A stretch of DNA of 64,000 nucleotides, from contig NZ_CAKKMS010000001.1 in NCBI RefSeq assembly GCF_918698245.1, positions 682,001 through 746,000 on the forward strand. Reading direction: 5' to 3'. This DNA is from Pedobacter sp. Bi126 (GTDB lineage: Bacteria > Bacteroidota > Bacteroidia > Sphingobacteriales > Sphingobacteriaceae). The position numbers and the translations under genes are program-made. A model generated the notes under the pieces. It was not told where the DNA came from. It saw only the letters and a list, made by a program, of their open reading frames with translations, and made no database searches. Positions 1 to 10,095 of the stretch are shown here, in pieces; the stretch's first letter is position 1, and each line of letters opens with the position of its first letter.

Positions 1-109
1 GGGCAATATGCGCCGTTAAGCCTAAAAACAATATACATACTAAACTTTTAAAATATTTTTTCACACTATGGTTGATCATCAATTGATCGGGTTTCTTTCT
101 ATTTAACAT
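1..109 (-). CDS. N-terminal 36 codons of an exported protein, cut by the left edge
   Basis: An open frame starts at the ATG complementary to 107-109 and runs off the window without a stop. The visible N-terminus has several Lys/Arg residues, then a hydrophobic stretch (roughly residues 23-33, VCILFLGLTAH-like), which is a typical export signal. A second in-frame ATG at codon 11 (77-79) gives a tighter signal peptide and may be the real start. It lies 45 bases after the SusD stop on the same strand, so it is probably the next gene of the same operon. In such loci this position often holds a surface glycan-binding protein or a glycanase. Its family cannot be told from the visible part. Confidence 0.6.
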   Translation of the reverse strand, partial: MLNRKKPDQLMINHSVKKYFKSLVCILFLGLTAHIA

Positions 110-154
110 TTGGTAGATTTTAATTGCTATTATATAATAGGATGATGTAGGATT

Positions 155-1867
155 TTATTTTAATTTGAAAGGCAGGTACCAGTTTTCCTTATTGGCCAGG
201 CGTGAGCGTACCAAAGCGGCCGATGCGCCATCGCCTGCGGCTTCAAACTTGGCTGCGATTTTATCGGCCAGATAATTGGGATCGGTAGCCTGCCTGCGCA
301 AAGCGATGCGCAACAAATCTTGCCAGCGATAACCTTCGAATGCGGTCTCTAAGGCTTCTTCCTGCATAATCCGGTCTTCTACTTCTAAAACTGTACTGGC
401 TACGGTGATTGGGTAATCCTGGTTTACAGCACGCCCCCTGATGCCCGAATTACGGTACCAGTTGCCCCTGATGGTTCCTCCATCGCCATTAAAATCAAAA
501 GGATAGCTATCAGGTACGCCATTATATAATGCTTTGGTACCAAAAGCAGCTTTAATCCCACTGTTTACCAAAGCACCAGCCAAAACCCGTCGATCTAACC
601 GGTTGGCCGCCTCTGCATAACGCAGATGTAAAACAGCAGCACGGTAAATCACCCAAACCCCTGTTTTATCAAAAGGCGTACTCAAGCTATAATTTTGCGA
701 ATATTTTAATACCTCAGGCTCAATGCCATTCACCAAACGGTAAGACATATCCAAGCCTCTTCTATCGGTTAAACTTCCATCTGTACGTATTTGGTTGTTC
801 CAGTTGCGGATTGATAAGCTGGATGGTTTCACCAGATAATCGCCTGATTTAGAAAACAGTGCAAACAATGGATTACCAGGCGAAAAGTTGCTGCTAAAAG
901 GCAATGTCCACATCCGTTCCCAGTTGGCAATACGATCGGCCAATGGTGCAGAAAAAATCTTGGTCCATGGATTGAGTACAGCCGTGGTTTTTAAAGAGTG
1001 ATCCTGTGAGTTGTCGTCACCTACGCGATAGGTATCGTACAAATCGATCTGCTGGTCGCTGCCGGTACTCGAATTGGTACCTGTTTCCATCACATCTTTA
1101 TAATAACCTGCAGCCTTTAGGTAGTTCCCTTTCCAAAGGTTCAGGTCGCCTAAAAATGAGCGGCGCTGGATAAAAAATTTAAAAACACCATCTTTAACGG
1201 TATACACATCCATTGGCAAAATGAGCGTTGGACTGGCAGCTGAAGTATTCTGATTTAAATATTCTCTTGGCGTGGCTTCTGTTTCAGCGATCAAACGGCT
1301 TAACAGATCTTCAAAAGCGAGTTTAGGAAACTTGCTTTCATCCTGCAGGTCGGCAATGGTGGTTAAGGCATCGGTTACGTAAGGAACAGTGCCATAATGG
1401 ATGCCCAGTTGCAGGTATAACCAACTGCGCAGAAACAGGATATCGGTATAACGCTGGTAATACTGGGTATTATCCAACAGCTTTTTCTCCCGCATGATGT
1501 TGAAGTTCTTCAGGGCATCATTACAGTTGATAATTACTTCGTAAAAAGGCTTCGGATCGGCATAAGGATTATCGGCTGCAACGGTCTGCGTGCCCAGCTG
1601 TTTTAAATAGTTGTTGGCATTGGAGGTTACATCCAGCAAATCGCCACGCAACTCGTTCAAGAGCATGTATTTATCGGCCAGCTTAACAAATTTACCATAA
1701 ATGCCCAGCACGGCTGCATCGGCATCGTACACATTTCTATAGGTTTGCGAAGCTTCTAAGGCATCTTCTGGCTCAATATCGAATGCCTTTTTGCAGGACA
1801 AGATGCTGCTCAATACCAGCACGAACAATAAACAGCTGGCAATGGTGATATATAAATTCTTATTCAT
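155..1867 (-). CDS. SusD/RagB-family surface lipoprotein (second pair of the locus)
   Basis: 570 residues, of SusD-family size. The leader ends in a lipobox with Cys25 (SSILSC), so the mature protein should be an outer-membrane lipoprotein on the cell surface. The next residues (KKAFDIEPEDAL) and the region around residues 35-75 match the usual SusD N-terminus. The C-terminal part has the characteristic RagB/SusD ending, with an EEALETAFEGYRWQDLLR segment (residues about 510-530) and a final NWYLPF motif. SusD proteins bind glycan and act as the lid of the SusC transporter. It lies 21 bases after the SusC gene on the same strand, which is the standard pairing. The substrate is inferred as pectic only from the GH28 gene upstream. 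Confidence 0.95.
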   Translation of the reverse strand: MNKNLYITIASCLLFVLVLSSILSCKKAFDIEPEDALEASQTYRNVYDADAAVLGIYGKFVKLADKYMLLNELRGDLLDVTSNANNYLKQLGTQTVAADNPYADPKPFYEVIINCNDALKNFNIMREKKLLDNTQYYQRYTDILFLRSWLYLQLGIHYGTVPYVTDALTTIADLQDESKFPKLAFEDLLSRLIAETEATPREYLNQNTSAASPTLILPMDVYTVKDGVFKFFIQRRSFLGDLNLWKGNYLKAAGYYKDVMETGTNSSTGSDQQIDLYDTYRVGDDNSQDHSLKTTAVLNPWTKIFSAPLADRIANWERMWTLPFSSNFSPGNPLFALFSKSGDYLVKPSSLSIRNWNNQIRTDGSLTDRRGLDMSYRLVNGIEPEVLKYSQNYSLSTPFDKTGVWVIYRAAVLHLRYAEAANRLDRRVLAGALVNSGIKAAFGTKALYNGVPDSYPFDFNGDGGTIRGNWYRNSGIRGRAVNQDYPITVASTVLEVEDRIMQEEALETAFEGYRWQDLLRIALRRQATDPNYLADKIAAKFEAAGDGASAALVRSRLANKENWYLPFKLK

Positions 1868-1888
1868 CTCAATATTTTTCTTTAAAGG

Positions 1889-4800
1889 TTACAAACCGAT
1901 TCTAACACCCAGGAACATCGATCTAAAGCTGGGTTCTAAACCTATATCTACACCTCTGGCAAATACGCTGTTTCCGGCACTAAACTCAGGGTCGTAACCC
2001 AGATAATTAGTTGCGGTAAATACATTATTGGCGATGGCATAAACGGTTGCCGAACGGATAAAATTGGCTTTTATAGGCACATTGTAGCTTAATGATACCG
2101 TTCTTAGTTTCAGGTATGAACCGTCTTCGATCCAACGGTCGGAAAAGCGGCTATTGCGCGATGGGTCGGCCCAGGATGCACGCGGCACATCGGTTACCTG
2201 CCCATCAACACGCCAACGGTTTACCGCCGCAAGACTTTGGTTGTTGTAACCGTTCATGCTTTCTAAAATGGCACGTGTACTATTATATATTTCGTTGCCA
2301 TAACTAAAAGTGAAAAGCGCATCTAACGACCAGCGTTTGTAGCTTAGTTTATTGCTGTAAGCGCCAACAAAATCAGGATTTGGATTGCCGATCACCTGGC
2401 GATCACGCTCATCAATAACTTTATCTCCATTCAGGTCTGCAAATTTCATATCTCCACCCTGAAAAGGAATAAAAGCACCATCGGTTGTTTTATTGCTCAG
2501 GCCTGAAGAAACAGCTTCAGCATCTGACGCATATACTCCATTACTTTTATAACCATAGAAAAAATTAGCCGCATCGCCGATCTGAGTGATAATCGTAGCA
2601 CCGCTATATTGTGTAAGTAACTGATCATTACCACCCAACTGGCTAATTTTGTTCCTATTTAAGCTATAGGTAAGGCCCATATCCCATTTCAGATCGGTCT
2701 GGTTTATCAATCTGCCGTTTATGGAAAGTTCCAGCCCCCTATTGGTCATGGTACCGCCATTACTTAGGGCATAGCTGAAACCTGTTGCCGTTAGCAGTGG
2801 TTCGTAAATCAGCATATCGCTAATCTTGTTCCGGTAAAGGTCTAGGCTGATGTTTAATCTTTCCTTCAAAAAGGAAGCATCCACTCCAATATTTAATTTG
2901 GCATTACGCTCCCATTTTAGGGCAGTATTGCCAATATTTCCCCTAACCAATCCTTGTCTGCCTAAAAAATTTTGCGATACATAGTACGATTTGGCGGTAT
3001 AATTGCCAATATCATCATTACCGGTTAAGCCATAACTGGCCCGCAGTTTCAGGCTTTCTATAAAGTTGTTATTAGCCATAAAACTTTCTGATGAGATCAG
3101 CCAGGAAGCTGCAACAGACGGCATCAAAGCCATTTTTACGCCATTAAAGTTCATCACATCCGGTATATCTTTGCCAAAACGCGAAGAAGCATCGGCGGCA
3201 ATATTGAACGATATGAAGTACTTGTTGTAAGCTTCGTAATTCACATTAAAATAGTTGTTCAACCAGTTCCACTTGCCTAAAGATCCGCCTACTATACGTA
3301 GCGTACTTTGTGCACCGCCCAGCGTTACGAAATCATCACTGGCCGTATTAAAACTAGCACCGTTATCTACTTCGGCACTGCTGTGCTGCAACCTGAAACC
3401 CAGGTTTGCGCTTAATTTACTTACCTCATTTAAATCCTTGTTGTATGATACCCAGGTATCGGTATTTACAGTAAACAAACGCTGTACACCTGCTGCTGCC
3501 TTATTATATCCAACTGCAGTGGGCAATAAAACCGGGGCAATACCCAACATGGGCGTAAAATAATTTTCGCGTACTTTATCATAAGTAATACCAACGAGTG
3601 TATTGGCTTTGAAAGCTTTATTAAAATCATAATTAAAACCAACAGAACCTGAAAAACGGTAACTGCGGTTAAGTGCCTGGATGTTTTTAATCGCTGCGCT
3701 GGGGTTACTTGTACCAAATATATCGGTATCGGCAAGGTTTGGCGATTGAACACCAGTTTCCGACAGCTCAAAAGGAGAAAGAAAAGGTGCTTTAACCAAG
3801 GCCAGGTATAGTGGATTGGTGGCATAAGCCTGTCCCTGATCTCTTAAGTTCTGCTCGCTACGGGTAAAGGCGAGGTTAACCTGCGATTTTAATTTAGCCG
3901 AAAGATTCAGATTGGCATTAAAACGGGTTTGGTAACGGGTTAAATTGGTACTATCAGTTAAACCATCGTTGTTTAGATAACCTAAAGATAGAGCATAAGT
4001 AGCAATATCATCGCCTCCGGTTACTTTCAGGTAATAATTCTGACTGATGCCACTGCTCATTACCTGATCCTGCCAGTTGGTATTCTGGTGATAATTGTAA
4101 TAATCTGGATTCGGATTATCGTTCATATAAGGTTCTGCTTTAATCAGCGCATCGGTCATGCCCGGTTTGGTTTTAAGCAGATCAGACAAGAAAATGCGGT
4201 AATTATCGGCTTCCATTACAGGTAACCGACTTACTGTACCATTATAACCTCCGTATGCTGAAAAATCCAATCTCGTGGCTACATCTTTAGCCCGGCCTGT
4301 GGTAATCATTAATACTCCGTTGGCACCTTTGGTTCCATATATCGATGCACCATCTTTAATGAGGGTAATATTGTCAATATCTTTAAGGTCGATATTGGCT
4401 AAGCGGTTATTCTGATGACCAGCAATAATGGAGCTTCCATACGTATTTACATCATAAATTACGCCATCAACCACTATTAGGGGTTGGTTAGCCGCATATA
4501 AAGAATTATACCCTCGCAGGTAAAGATCAGCGCCAATATCTGGCGTGCCTGATCTTCTAAGCGCCTCTAATCCGGCAATTTTTCCCTGCAAATAAGAATC
4601 TGGCGTTTCGTTGCTTCGCTCCCAGCTTCCGTTCAGGTTTACTGTGCTAACCGAGTAAGGTGTGCGGTTCTTTAAAGCAGCGCCAAATGGCAATACTGCA
4701 GCATCATATACCGAAGCGTAACGTTCTTCGAACAAGGCAATTTTGCTGATCGTTTTACGTCCCTTCAATGCTTCTTCTTTAGATTGGTAACCTTGGCCCG

Positions 4801-5086
4801 AAATCACCAGTACGGCATTGTAATTGGGTACACCGATTTTAAAATTTCCCTTTTCATCTGTAAGTGCAGCAGCATAACCTGCTACCGAAACACTGATACC
4901 CGGCAATGGCTTTTTGCTCGATGCGCCGATTACCACACCGCTCACCTGCGGTCCGATGGGCCTTTTAAATTTGATTACCGTGGTGCTTACCGAATCTTTT
5001 TCCTGAGCCAACAAAGAGTTGTTCAGTGCAAAGAACAATAAACACGGTAAAATTCCTTTGATAACCGTTTTTGTATAGTTGTACAT
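1889..5086 (-). CDS. SusC/RagA-family TonB-linked outer membrane transporter (second pair)
   Basis: 1065 residues. A signal peptide of about 28 residues ends in SLLAQ. A carboxypeptidase-regulatory-like beta domain follows at about residues 48-125, then a TonB plug (about 150-265) with the SusC-type segment LYLRGYNSLYAANQPLIVVDG, then a beta-barrel ending in an aromatic/hydrophobic C-terminus. The family imports oligosaccharides across the outer membrane using TonB energy, with SusD as partner. The spacing of 15 bases from the FAS1 gene upstream and 21 bases to SusD downstream supports one transcript. It is clearly diverged from the other SusC of the window, so the two pairs probably do not bind identical ligands. 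Confidence 0.96.
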   Translation of the reverse strand: MYNYTKTVIKGILPCLLFFALNNSLLAQEKDSVSTTVIKFKRPIGPQVSGVVIGASSKKPLPGISVSVAGYAAALTDEKGNFKIGVPNYNAVLVISGQGYQSKEEALKGRKTISKIALFEERYASVYDAAVLPFGAALKNRTPYSVSTVNLNGSWERSNETPDSYLQGKIAGLEALRRSGTPDIGADLYLRGYNSLYAANQPLIVVDGVIYDVNTYGSSIIAGHQNNRLANIDLKDIDNITLIKDGASIYGTKGANGVLMITTGRAKDVATRLDFSAYGGYNGTVSRLPVMEADNYRIFLSDLLKTKPGMTDALIKAEPYMNDNPNPDYYNYHQNTNWQDQVMSSGISQNYYLKVTGGDDIATYALSLGYLNNDGLTDSTNLTRYQTRFNANLNLSAKLKSQVNLAFTRSEQNLRDQGQAYATNPLYLALVKAPFLSPFELSETGVQSPNLADTDIFGTSNPSAAIKNIQALNRSYRFSGSVGFNYDFNKAFKANTLVGITYDKVRENYFTPMLGIAPVLLPTAVGYNKAAAGVQRLFTVNTDTWVSYNKDLNEVSKLSANLGFRLQHSSAEVDNGASFNTASDDFVTLGGAQSTLRIVGGSLGKWNWLNNYFNVNYEAYNKYFISFNIAADASSRFGKDIPDVMNFNGVKMALMPSVAASWLISSESFMANNNFIESLKLRASYGLTGNDDIGNYTAKSYYVSQNFLGRQGLVRGNIGNTALKWERNAKLNIGVDASFLKERLNISLDLYRNKISDMLIYEPLLTATGFSYALSNGGTMTNRGLELSINGRLINQTDLKWDMGLTYSLNRNKISQLGGNDQLLTQYSGATIITQIGDAANFFYGYKSNGVYASDAEAVSSGLSNKTTDGAFIPFQGGDMKFADLNGDKVIDERDRQVIGNPNPDFVGAYSNKLSYKRWSLDALFTFSYGNEIYNSTRAILESMNGYNNQSLAAVNRWRVDGQVTDVPRASWADPSRNSRFSDRWIEDGSYLKLRTVSLSYNVPIKANFIRSATVYAIANNVFTATNYLGYDPEFSAGNSVFARGVDIGLEPSFRSMFLGVRIGL

Positions 5087-5101
5087 AAATTCTTTAAGGG
5101 C

Positions 5102-6607
5102 TTAGTTAACTGGTTTTAGTTTGATATAATCTAAAGAAAGGGCGGTTGGTGCCGTACTCGATGCGGCTAAAGATGAAGCCAGAAAAGTATACAGCGTTCC
5201 ATAAGTATCAGCAGTATAAGTACCTAAATAGACATCTTTATAGGCATCGCGGTAAGCATCACTGCCCTGCGCCAAACCAATTATGGATGGCACGGAACGG
5301 TAACCTACAGTTGCCAGCGGGAAAAGTACGCTACCAAAACTTCTGCTGGTATTAAAATCCACTTTCATACTGATTGGCGCCACCAGGATGTCGTTTATCG
5401 CCCTCCAATACACTTCGTACTTTACTGAATGAACGGTCGATTTGTAGCGATAGTAGTAAAGTGGGCTCGGACTAGAAGTAATACTTCCTGTTTGCAGATC
5501 GGTGAAACGTTTACCTTGTGGATCGTTTTTAATCCGCGCCAGTGGGTTGGCAGGTACACGTAACGAATCGGGCATTTCACCCTGAATGATAACCGTTGGG
5601 ATTTTATTCTCCATCAGTTTGTAACCAATGCTATTTACCACATAGGCAATACCATTGCTTAACAAACGGGTTTCTACAATTGCACTTTTATCTAAGTGGA
5701 TTTTCACCCCGGTAACGGTAGTCATCGAATCGGGTAATTCATTTAATCCATATACCTTATTTACAACAAGATCTCTCACTACACTCCACTTGGTTAAGGT
5801 ATCGGCATAAAGCGCATTGGCATGTTTGTTATAGGCAGCCAGTTTATTTTGCTCGGCGGTAAAAGCGGTATTATTTAAAATGATATACGTCATCAAACTA
5901 TCTTCGCTGCTGATATTGGAAATGCGTTGAAAATACCTGTTCCTGATTACTTTAAAGGTTGTACCTTCCTGGTAAACGCCTTTAGTTGTCACCGGATCTT
6001 TATACAGCAAAACACCTTTGCTCGTATCTACCTCTTCCTGCTCCTGGCTTTTGATGAAATCTTTCTGTAAACTGGCAGTACCAAGACTCTGCAAAAACTC
6101 CCAGGCATTGGCTTTGGGCATTGATGCGGCATTTATGGTATGCAAAACGCCATTTTTCACGTAAACATCAGCCTGACTAATATTTGCTTCTTCGAAGGTA
6201 GTTTTGGTGAAAATGGTATTCTTGCCATTCAGCATCCTGATGACCATAGAAGGTTTCGGTGATGTGGTGAAATAGCTCTGATTGGCAATATAGTTCCCCA
6301 CAAGACGCTTTAATGCAGCTGTATCGTTTACTACTATGGCGTCGATACTTTTCAATGCTTCATTACTGGGTGCCCATACGGTAAAAGATTTAGACGATTT
6401 CAGTACAGCATCGTAACCTGTTTTTACCACATAAGAAGTAAAAGTACTCAGGTTGGCATCGTTACTGATCTGCTCAAAAAGGGTCCGGTCTAATCTTTCG
6501 ATATTAATCTCGGTATGGTCTTTCCATGCATCCTTACAGCCAGCAAAGGCCAAACAGGTACATAGAAATAGCAAAACAAAATATCTTGGTTTAAAATCAA
6601 TCATCAT
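5102..6607 (-). CDS. Fasciclin (FAS1) domain surface lipoprotein
   Basis: 501 residues. The signal peptide ends in a lipobox LAFAGC with Cys24. Residues about 35-165 form a FAS1 domain, shown by the H1-like segment FEQISNDANLSTF, the VWAPSNEAL motif and a closing VLHTINAA segment. A second, more diverged FAS1-like half (about 170-340) follows, ending in IAYVVNSIGYKL. The C-terminal 160 residues are beta-rich and not recognised. FAS1 modules are adhesion or binding folds. Placed between two SusC/SusD pairs, a surface glycan-binding role is inferred. The operon position is clear: 15 bases to the next SusC. A 146-base gap containing a palindrome separates it from the FAS1 gene upstream. Confidence 0.88.
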   Translation of the reverse strand: MMIDFKPRYFVLLFLCTCLAFAGCKDAWKDHTEINIERLDRTLFEQISNDANLSTFTSYVVKTGYDAVLKSSKSFTVWAPSNEALKSIDAIVVNDTAALKRLVGNYIANQSYFTTSPKPSMVIRMLNGKNTIFTKTTFEEANISQADVYVKNGVLHTINAASMPKANAWEFLQSLGTASLQKDFIKSQEQEEVDTSKGVLLYKDPVTTKGVYQEGTTFKVIRNRYFQRISNISSEDSLMTYIILNNTAFTAEQNKLAAYNKHANALYADTLTKWSVVRDLVVNKVYGLNELPDSMTTVTGVKIHLDKSAIVETRLLSNGIAYVVNSIGYKLMENKIPTVIIQGEMPDSLRVPANPLARIKNDPQGKRFTDLQTGSITSSPSPLYYYRYKSTVHSVKYEVYWRAINDILVAPISMKVDFNTSRSFGSVLFPLATVGYRSVPSIIGLAQGSDAYRDAYKDVYLGTYTADTYGTLYTFLASSLAASSTAPTALSLDYIKLKPVN

Positions 6608-6674
6608 TTTGGTATATTTTTTATTTAAGTCACTCCTAAATAAGAGGCGATGTTATTAACTGCACGCTTTTTTT

Positions 6675-6743
6675 ACCACAGATGCACACAGATAAACACA
6701 GATTTTCAATACTGGATCTGTGTCTATCCTTTTTATCTGTGGT
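6675..6743. repeat. Palindromic repeat with ATCTGTGG arms between two FAS1 genes
   Basis: ACCACAGAT (6675-6683) pairs with ATCTGTGGT (6735-6743). An inner ACACAGAT (6696-6703) pairs with ATCTGTGT (6716-6723). The result is a nested imperfect hairpin of about 69 bases. The wording resembles the CAGATT/AATCTG units of the 16-kb array and the hairpin near 31719. It sits inside the presumed operon, so it may be a transcribed REP-like element that adjusts mRNA stability or expression between flanking genes. That role is inferred. Confidence 0.6.
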
Positions 6744-6753
6744 TAGTTATTAA

Positions 6754-8508
6754 TTATGGCCTTAGTATTTTAGATCCATCAACATTGTATTTCCAGTATT
6801 GCTGGTCGTCGTTAACCGGAATAATATGGATCATATCGACATTGTTGGTGGCCTGCGAGCCGTTTATGGCTTTTAAACGCAACCAATAACGGCCTGTTTG
6901 TGGTAAATCTGCAATGCCCATTAACTTTCCAATCTGTGCGCCTGCCGTGCTCGCCATATAGGTTTTAAAACCTACAGCCTCTTCTGCATCGGCATCAATC
7001 ACCGTTACCCCATTTACTACTTTATTTATCCCAGGGCGTTTTACAGTAAAGTTTAAGATGCGCGAATTGGATAAAGGAGCCCTATCGGTAGTACCATCCA
7101 AACCGATACTCGCCTGCACCTCGGTAGTGGTATTCGATTCGGCCTGTGCATAAATACATACCCAGATTTTATATTTCCCTTTAATCAGCAGCGGTGTTCT
7201 AAACTCTACCCATTCCGAAGTATTTGACGTTCCTCCAGTAGCCAGCGGGATAACCAAAATATCTTTGTTGTACGAGTTGGTCGAGGTTCCGGCACTGCCG
7301 TATCTATAAATCAGCGATTTGGTTGGGTCTTTTCCCTCTTCCCTACCTGAGAATTTAATTTCGGTTAAAGCCGCAGCCTCATCACCCGTAAAGAAATAAT
7401 TGCTCTTCTTATAATACTGTGTATTCTTCAACATTTCGGGAAAAGCACAAACATCAAAATCTACCCTGAATGGTGCGCGTACTTTAATATCGAAATGTGC
7501 AGAAGCCTGATGTACTACACCATTACTGGCCGTAACATCACTTTTATCGCGAAGGAGTGAAAAACCAGGTTCGTAAACACCATTAAAGGTATCATCGTTC
7601 ATCAACACGGTTTCGCCAGAAAGCTTTGAGGTTAAAACCTCCAAAGGTGCTAAAGTATTGTGCGCACTGGCGGTAATAATATCAGCTAAATATTTGGCAC
7701 CATATAAAATATGATAGTTTAAAAAAAGCTGTAAACCATCTGTTGGCTGTGTTACATTTCCCGTAGCCGAATATTTAGCTTTTAAAGCCGCATAATTGTT
7801 AATGCCTGCGGCTGCGAGGGTGGCATTACTTTCGGGAATTACCGTCAAAAATTTCTGCTTTTCATCTGGATTATTGGCAGGAAGGATGTTCAGTTTATCA
7901 TAAAGGCCACTTTCCCGTAGCGCTTCGGTAAAAATCGAATAATCAGGATTTGCGGCAACGGTTTGCGCAACGGTTAAAGTAGCAGGGGTTAATACATGAT
8001 CGATACTGTGGATCAAACCATTTCCTACTGAAATATTAGGCTGGATTACACTTGCCTGCCTGTTGATACGGATTTTTGTTACCCCCGAAATCAGCTCGGA
8101 AGAAGTGGTTAAATATTGACCATACATCGTTAAATCGAATAGCTTACCATCAGTAAATCTAGATGTGGGTATAGAATCTTCAAGTAGATGCAAACGGATA
8201 AAACTCTTCCAATCCGCAGCGGAAATATCGGCTACCGCACTTTTCCCCTTAGTTTGCAAATAGGCTTTAATGGCATCGTTTGTTGGTGCAAAAAGTGTGT
8301 AAGATCCATAAGCATTCAAAAAAGAAGCGGTTTCGGAGATTTCGAGAATCTTTGACAATTCTGAAAACTGCTCAGGGTGATTTGTTAAATATTGGGTCAT
8401 ATTTACCACATTTGATGTTCCCTGTACTACCGAGTCTTTACGGCAAGCCCAAAGACACATAAATAAACTGCATAATCCCAGCAGCACTATTTTAACATTC
8501 TGTTTCAT
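6754..8508 (-). CDS. Two-domain FAS1 (fasciclin) surface lipoprotein
   Basis: 584 residues with a lipobox Cys22 (CLWAC). The first FAS1 domain spans about residues 35-175, with TLFAPTNDAIKAY and a closing GLIHSIDHVLTP. The second spans about 180-345, with FLTVIPESNATL-like and NGVVHQASAHFDI segments. The last 235 residues form a beta-rich domain of unknown type, with KYKIWVCIYAQ and a C-terminus reading WKYNVDGSKILRP. It lies 23 bases after SusD on the same strand. FAS1 lipoproteins coded next to SusC/SusD are common in Pedobacter- and Chitinophaga-like genomes. A role as an extra surface glycan-binding protein is inferred. Confidence 0.9.
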   Translation of the reverse strand: MKQNVKIVLLGLCSLFMCLWACRKDSVVQGTSNVVNMTQYLTNHPEQFSELSKILEISETASFLNAYGSYTLFAPTNDAIKAYLQTKGKSAVADISAADWKSFIRLHLLEDSIPTSRFTDGKLFDLTMYGQYLTTSSELISGVTKIRINRQASVIQPNISVGNGLIHSIDHVLTPATLTVAQTVAANPDYSIFTEALRESGLYDKLNILPANNPDEKQKFLTVIPESNATLAAAGINNYAALKAKYSATGNVTQPTDGLQLFLNYHILYGAKYLADIITASAHNTLAPLEVLTSKLSGETVLMNDDTFNGVYEPGFSLLRDKSDVTASNGVVHQASAHFDIKVRAPFRVDFDVCAFPEMLKNTQYYKKSNYFFTGDEAAALTEIKFSGREEGKDPTKSLIYRYGSAGTSTNSYNKDILVIPLATGGTSNTSEWVEFRTPLLIKGKYKIWVCIYAQAESNTTTEVQASIGLDGTTDRAPLSNSRILNFTVKRPGINKVVNGVTVIDADAEEAVGFKTYMASTAGAQIGKLMGIADLPQTGRYWLRLKAINGSQATNNVDMIHIIPVNDDQQYWKYNVDGSKILRP

Positions 8509-8531
8509 AGCTTTATTTTTTTGGTTAGCAA

Positions 8532-10085
8532 TTATTGATAAAATGGATTTTGAACAAGCGCCTTGTTTGTTTGTAACTCATACGAATAGATCGGGAAATA
8601 ATGACTTCTGTGATCGCGGTATTTATTGATTACCGTTTGCTGTTTACTTGGTTGGGCACTGGCAGAAACAATATCGATCAGGAGTTTTTCGTTTGCGTAG
8701 TTGCCTCTTTTGGCATTGCGCAGAATATCGTACCAGCGTTTGCCTTCGAAAGCAAATTCGCGTGCCCGTTCTTCAAATACATATTGCGAAACATTGGCCG
8801 TTAGTGCAGGATCAGGTATTTCGATAAATTTATCAGCTACAAAAGTTTGTGCATTGCGGGCTGCCCTGATTTGACCAACCAATTCAATGGCCTGGGTTCC
8901 GTTGGCACTGTTACCAGGTGCCAGCCAGGTTAGCGCTTCGGCTTTCATTAATAAAACGTCCGAATAACGATAGGCAAACCAATGGGTGAAAGAAGTGGCT
9001 GCCGTTCTGAAATTGGTAAACTTGCAGATGGCAGAATTGGCCTCAAACATCGAGGTACCATTTCCGCGGATATCTTTATTGCTCAGGTTAGCCAAATCTG
9101 TTCCGAACAATCCACCTTCTGCAATCCAATCGGCTGCCCTAAACTCTCTTCCGGTTATGCCGAACATGGGTGCAAAGGGATTGAGCTTTTGGTTATCAAA
9201 CTGAAACTCAAAAATGCCTTCCACCGAATTCCCGTTAAGGTATACCGTATTGTAAAAATCGGTTTGTTGTGTTCCATTTGGGAGCAGCCTGTATTTACCG
9301 GATTCGATTACTTTATTGCAGGCATCGATACTTTTTTGATATTCCTCATTCCATAAATAAGCATCGGCCAATGCGGTGTAAGCAGAGAATTTAGTCATTC
9401 TGCCCCGATCTTCGGCCATACTGCCATAGGTTACCTGTCCGTTTTCGCTGCCAAACAACAAATCTTTAATCACCTGCAGGTACACTTCCTGTTGGGTATT
9501 TTTGGCAATAGCGCCAATCTGCGAGTCGTTATAAGTAGGTTCGAGTTTAAGTGGCACTTCGCCAAACGAGCGCAGCAGATAGAAATACATTAATCCGCGT
9601 AAAGCATGGGCTTCGGCTAAATAACCATTTAAAGCCGTTTGTGTTAAAGTTTTATCCCTATTGATTACCTCAGGCGCAAATTTGATTACCGTATTGCAAT
9701 AATTGATGGTTTTGTAAATGGCCTCCCAGTTTACCAGCGTGTTGGTAGAGGCAATCTGGGTACGCATAATATCATATTCATCCCTCAGCAATCCACTCAG
9801 TTTCGATTCGTCATCATCAGAAGAGATTTCTAAACCGGGCACCACCATATCGGCACGGAGCTCGCCCCAAATAAAAAGATACTTGGCCAATGGTATATTG
9901 CTTCCGCCTAAAAGCGAGGCATAACAGCCCATCACCGCAGCATCAAGCTGTTCTTTGGTTTGCCAGTATTCATCGCGGGTTAAACCATCCTGAGGTTTTA
10001 AATCCAGCCATTTTTTGCACGAAGTTCCAAAAACACTCAGCAGTGTAACGAAAACCAGTAGCGTATATTTAATTTTTCTGTTCAT
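8532..10085 (-). CDS. SusD/RagB-family surface lipoprotein (first pair of the locus)
   Basis: 517 residues with lipobox Cys23 (FGTSC) followed by KKWLDLKPQDGLTRDEYW, the classic start of a mature SusD protein. Residues about 65-230 show the SusD helical repeats (ALRGLMYFYLLRSFGEVPL). The C-terminus carries YVFEERAREFAFEGKRWYDILR and a closing HYFPIYSYELQTNKALVQNPFY. It is expected on the cell surface as the glycan-binding lid of the SusC coded 10 bases upstream. The differing length and sequence from the other SusD in the locus suggest a distinct ligand. Confidence 0.96.
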   Translation of the reverse strand: MNRKIKYTLLVFVTLLSVFGTSCKKWLDLKPQDGLTRDEYWQTKEQLDAAVMGCYASLLGGSNIPLAKYLFIWGELRADMVVPGLEISSDDDESKLSGLLRDEYDIMRTQIASTNTLVNWEAIYKTINYCNTVIKFAPEVINRDKTLTQTALNGYLAEAHALRGLMYFYLLRSFGEVPLKLEPTYNDSQIGAIAKNTQQEVYLQVIKDLLFGSENGQVTYGSMAEDRGRMTKFSAYTALADAYLWNEEYQKSIDACNKVIESGKYRLLPNGTQQTDFYNTVYLNGNSVEGIFEFQFDNQKLNPFAPMFGITGREFRAADWIAEGGLFGTDLANLSNKDIRGNGTSMFEANSAICKFTNFRTAATSFTHWFAYRYSDVLLMKAEALTWLAPGNSANGTQAIELVGQIRAARNAQTFVADKFIEIPDPALTANVSQYVFEERAREFAFEGKRWYDILRNAKRGNYANEKLLIDIVSASAQPSKQQTVINKYRDHRSHYFPIYSYELQTNKALVQNPFYQ

Positions 10086-10095
10086 GGTTAATCAT

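Noticed and set aside
3466..3825. 119-codon minus-strand frame inside the second SusC gene
   Set aside because: It is in another frame of the same strand within a clearly coding SusC barrel, so it is a shadow.
8982..9356. 124-codon plus-strand frame inside the SusD gene
   Set aside because: It is antisense to conserved SusD sequence and has no signal, motif or start context.
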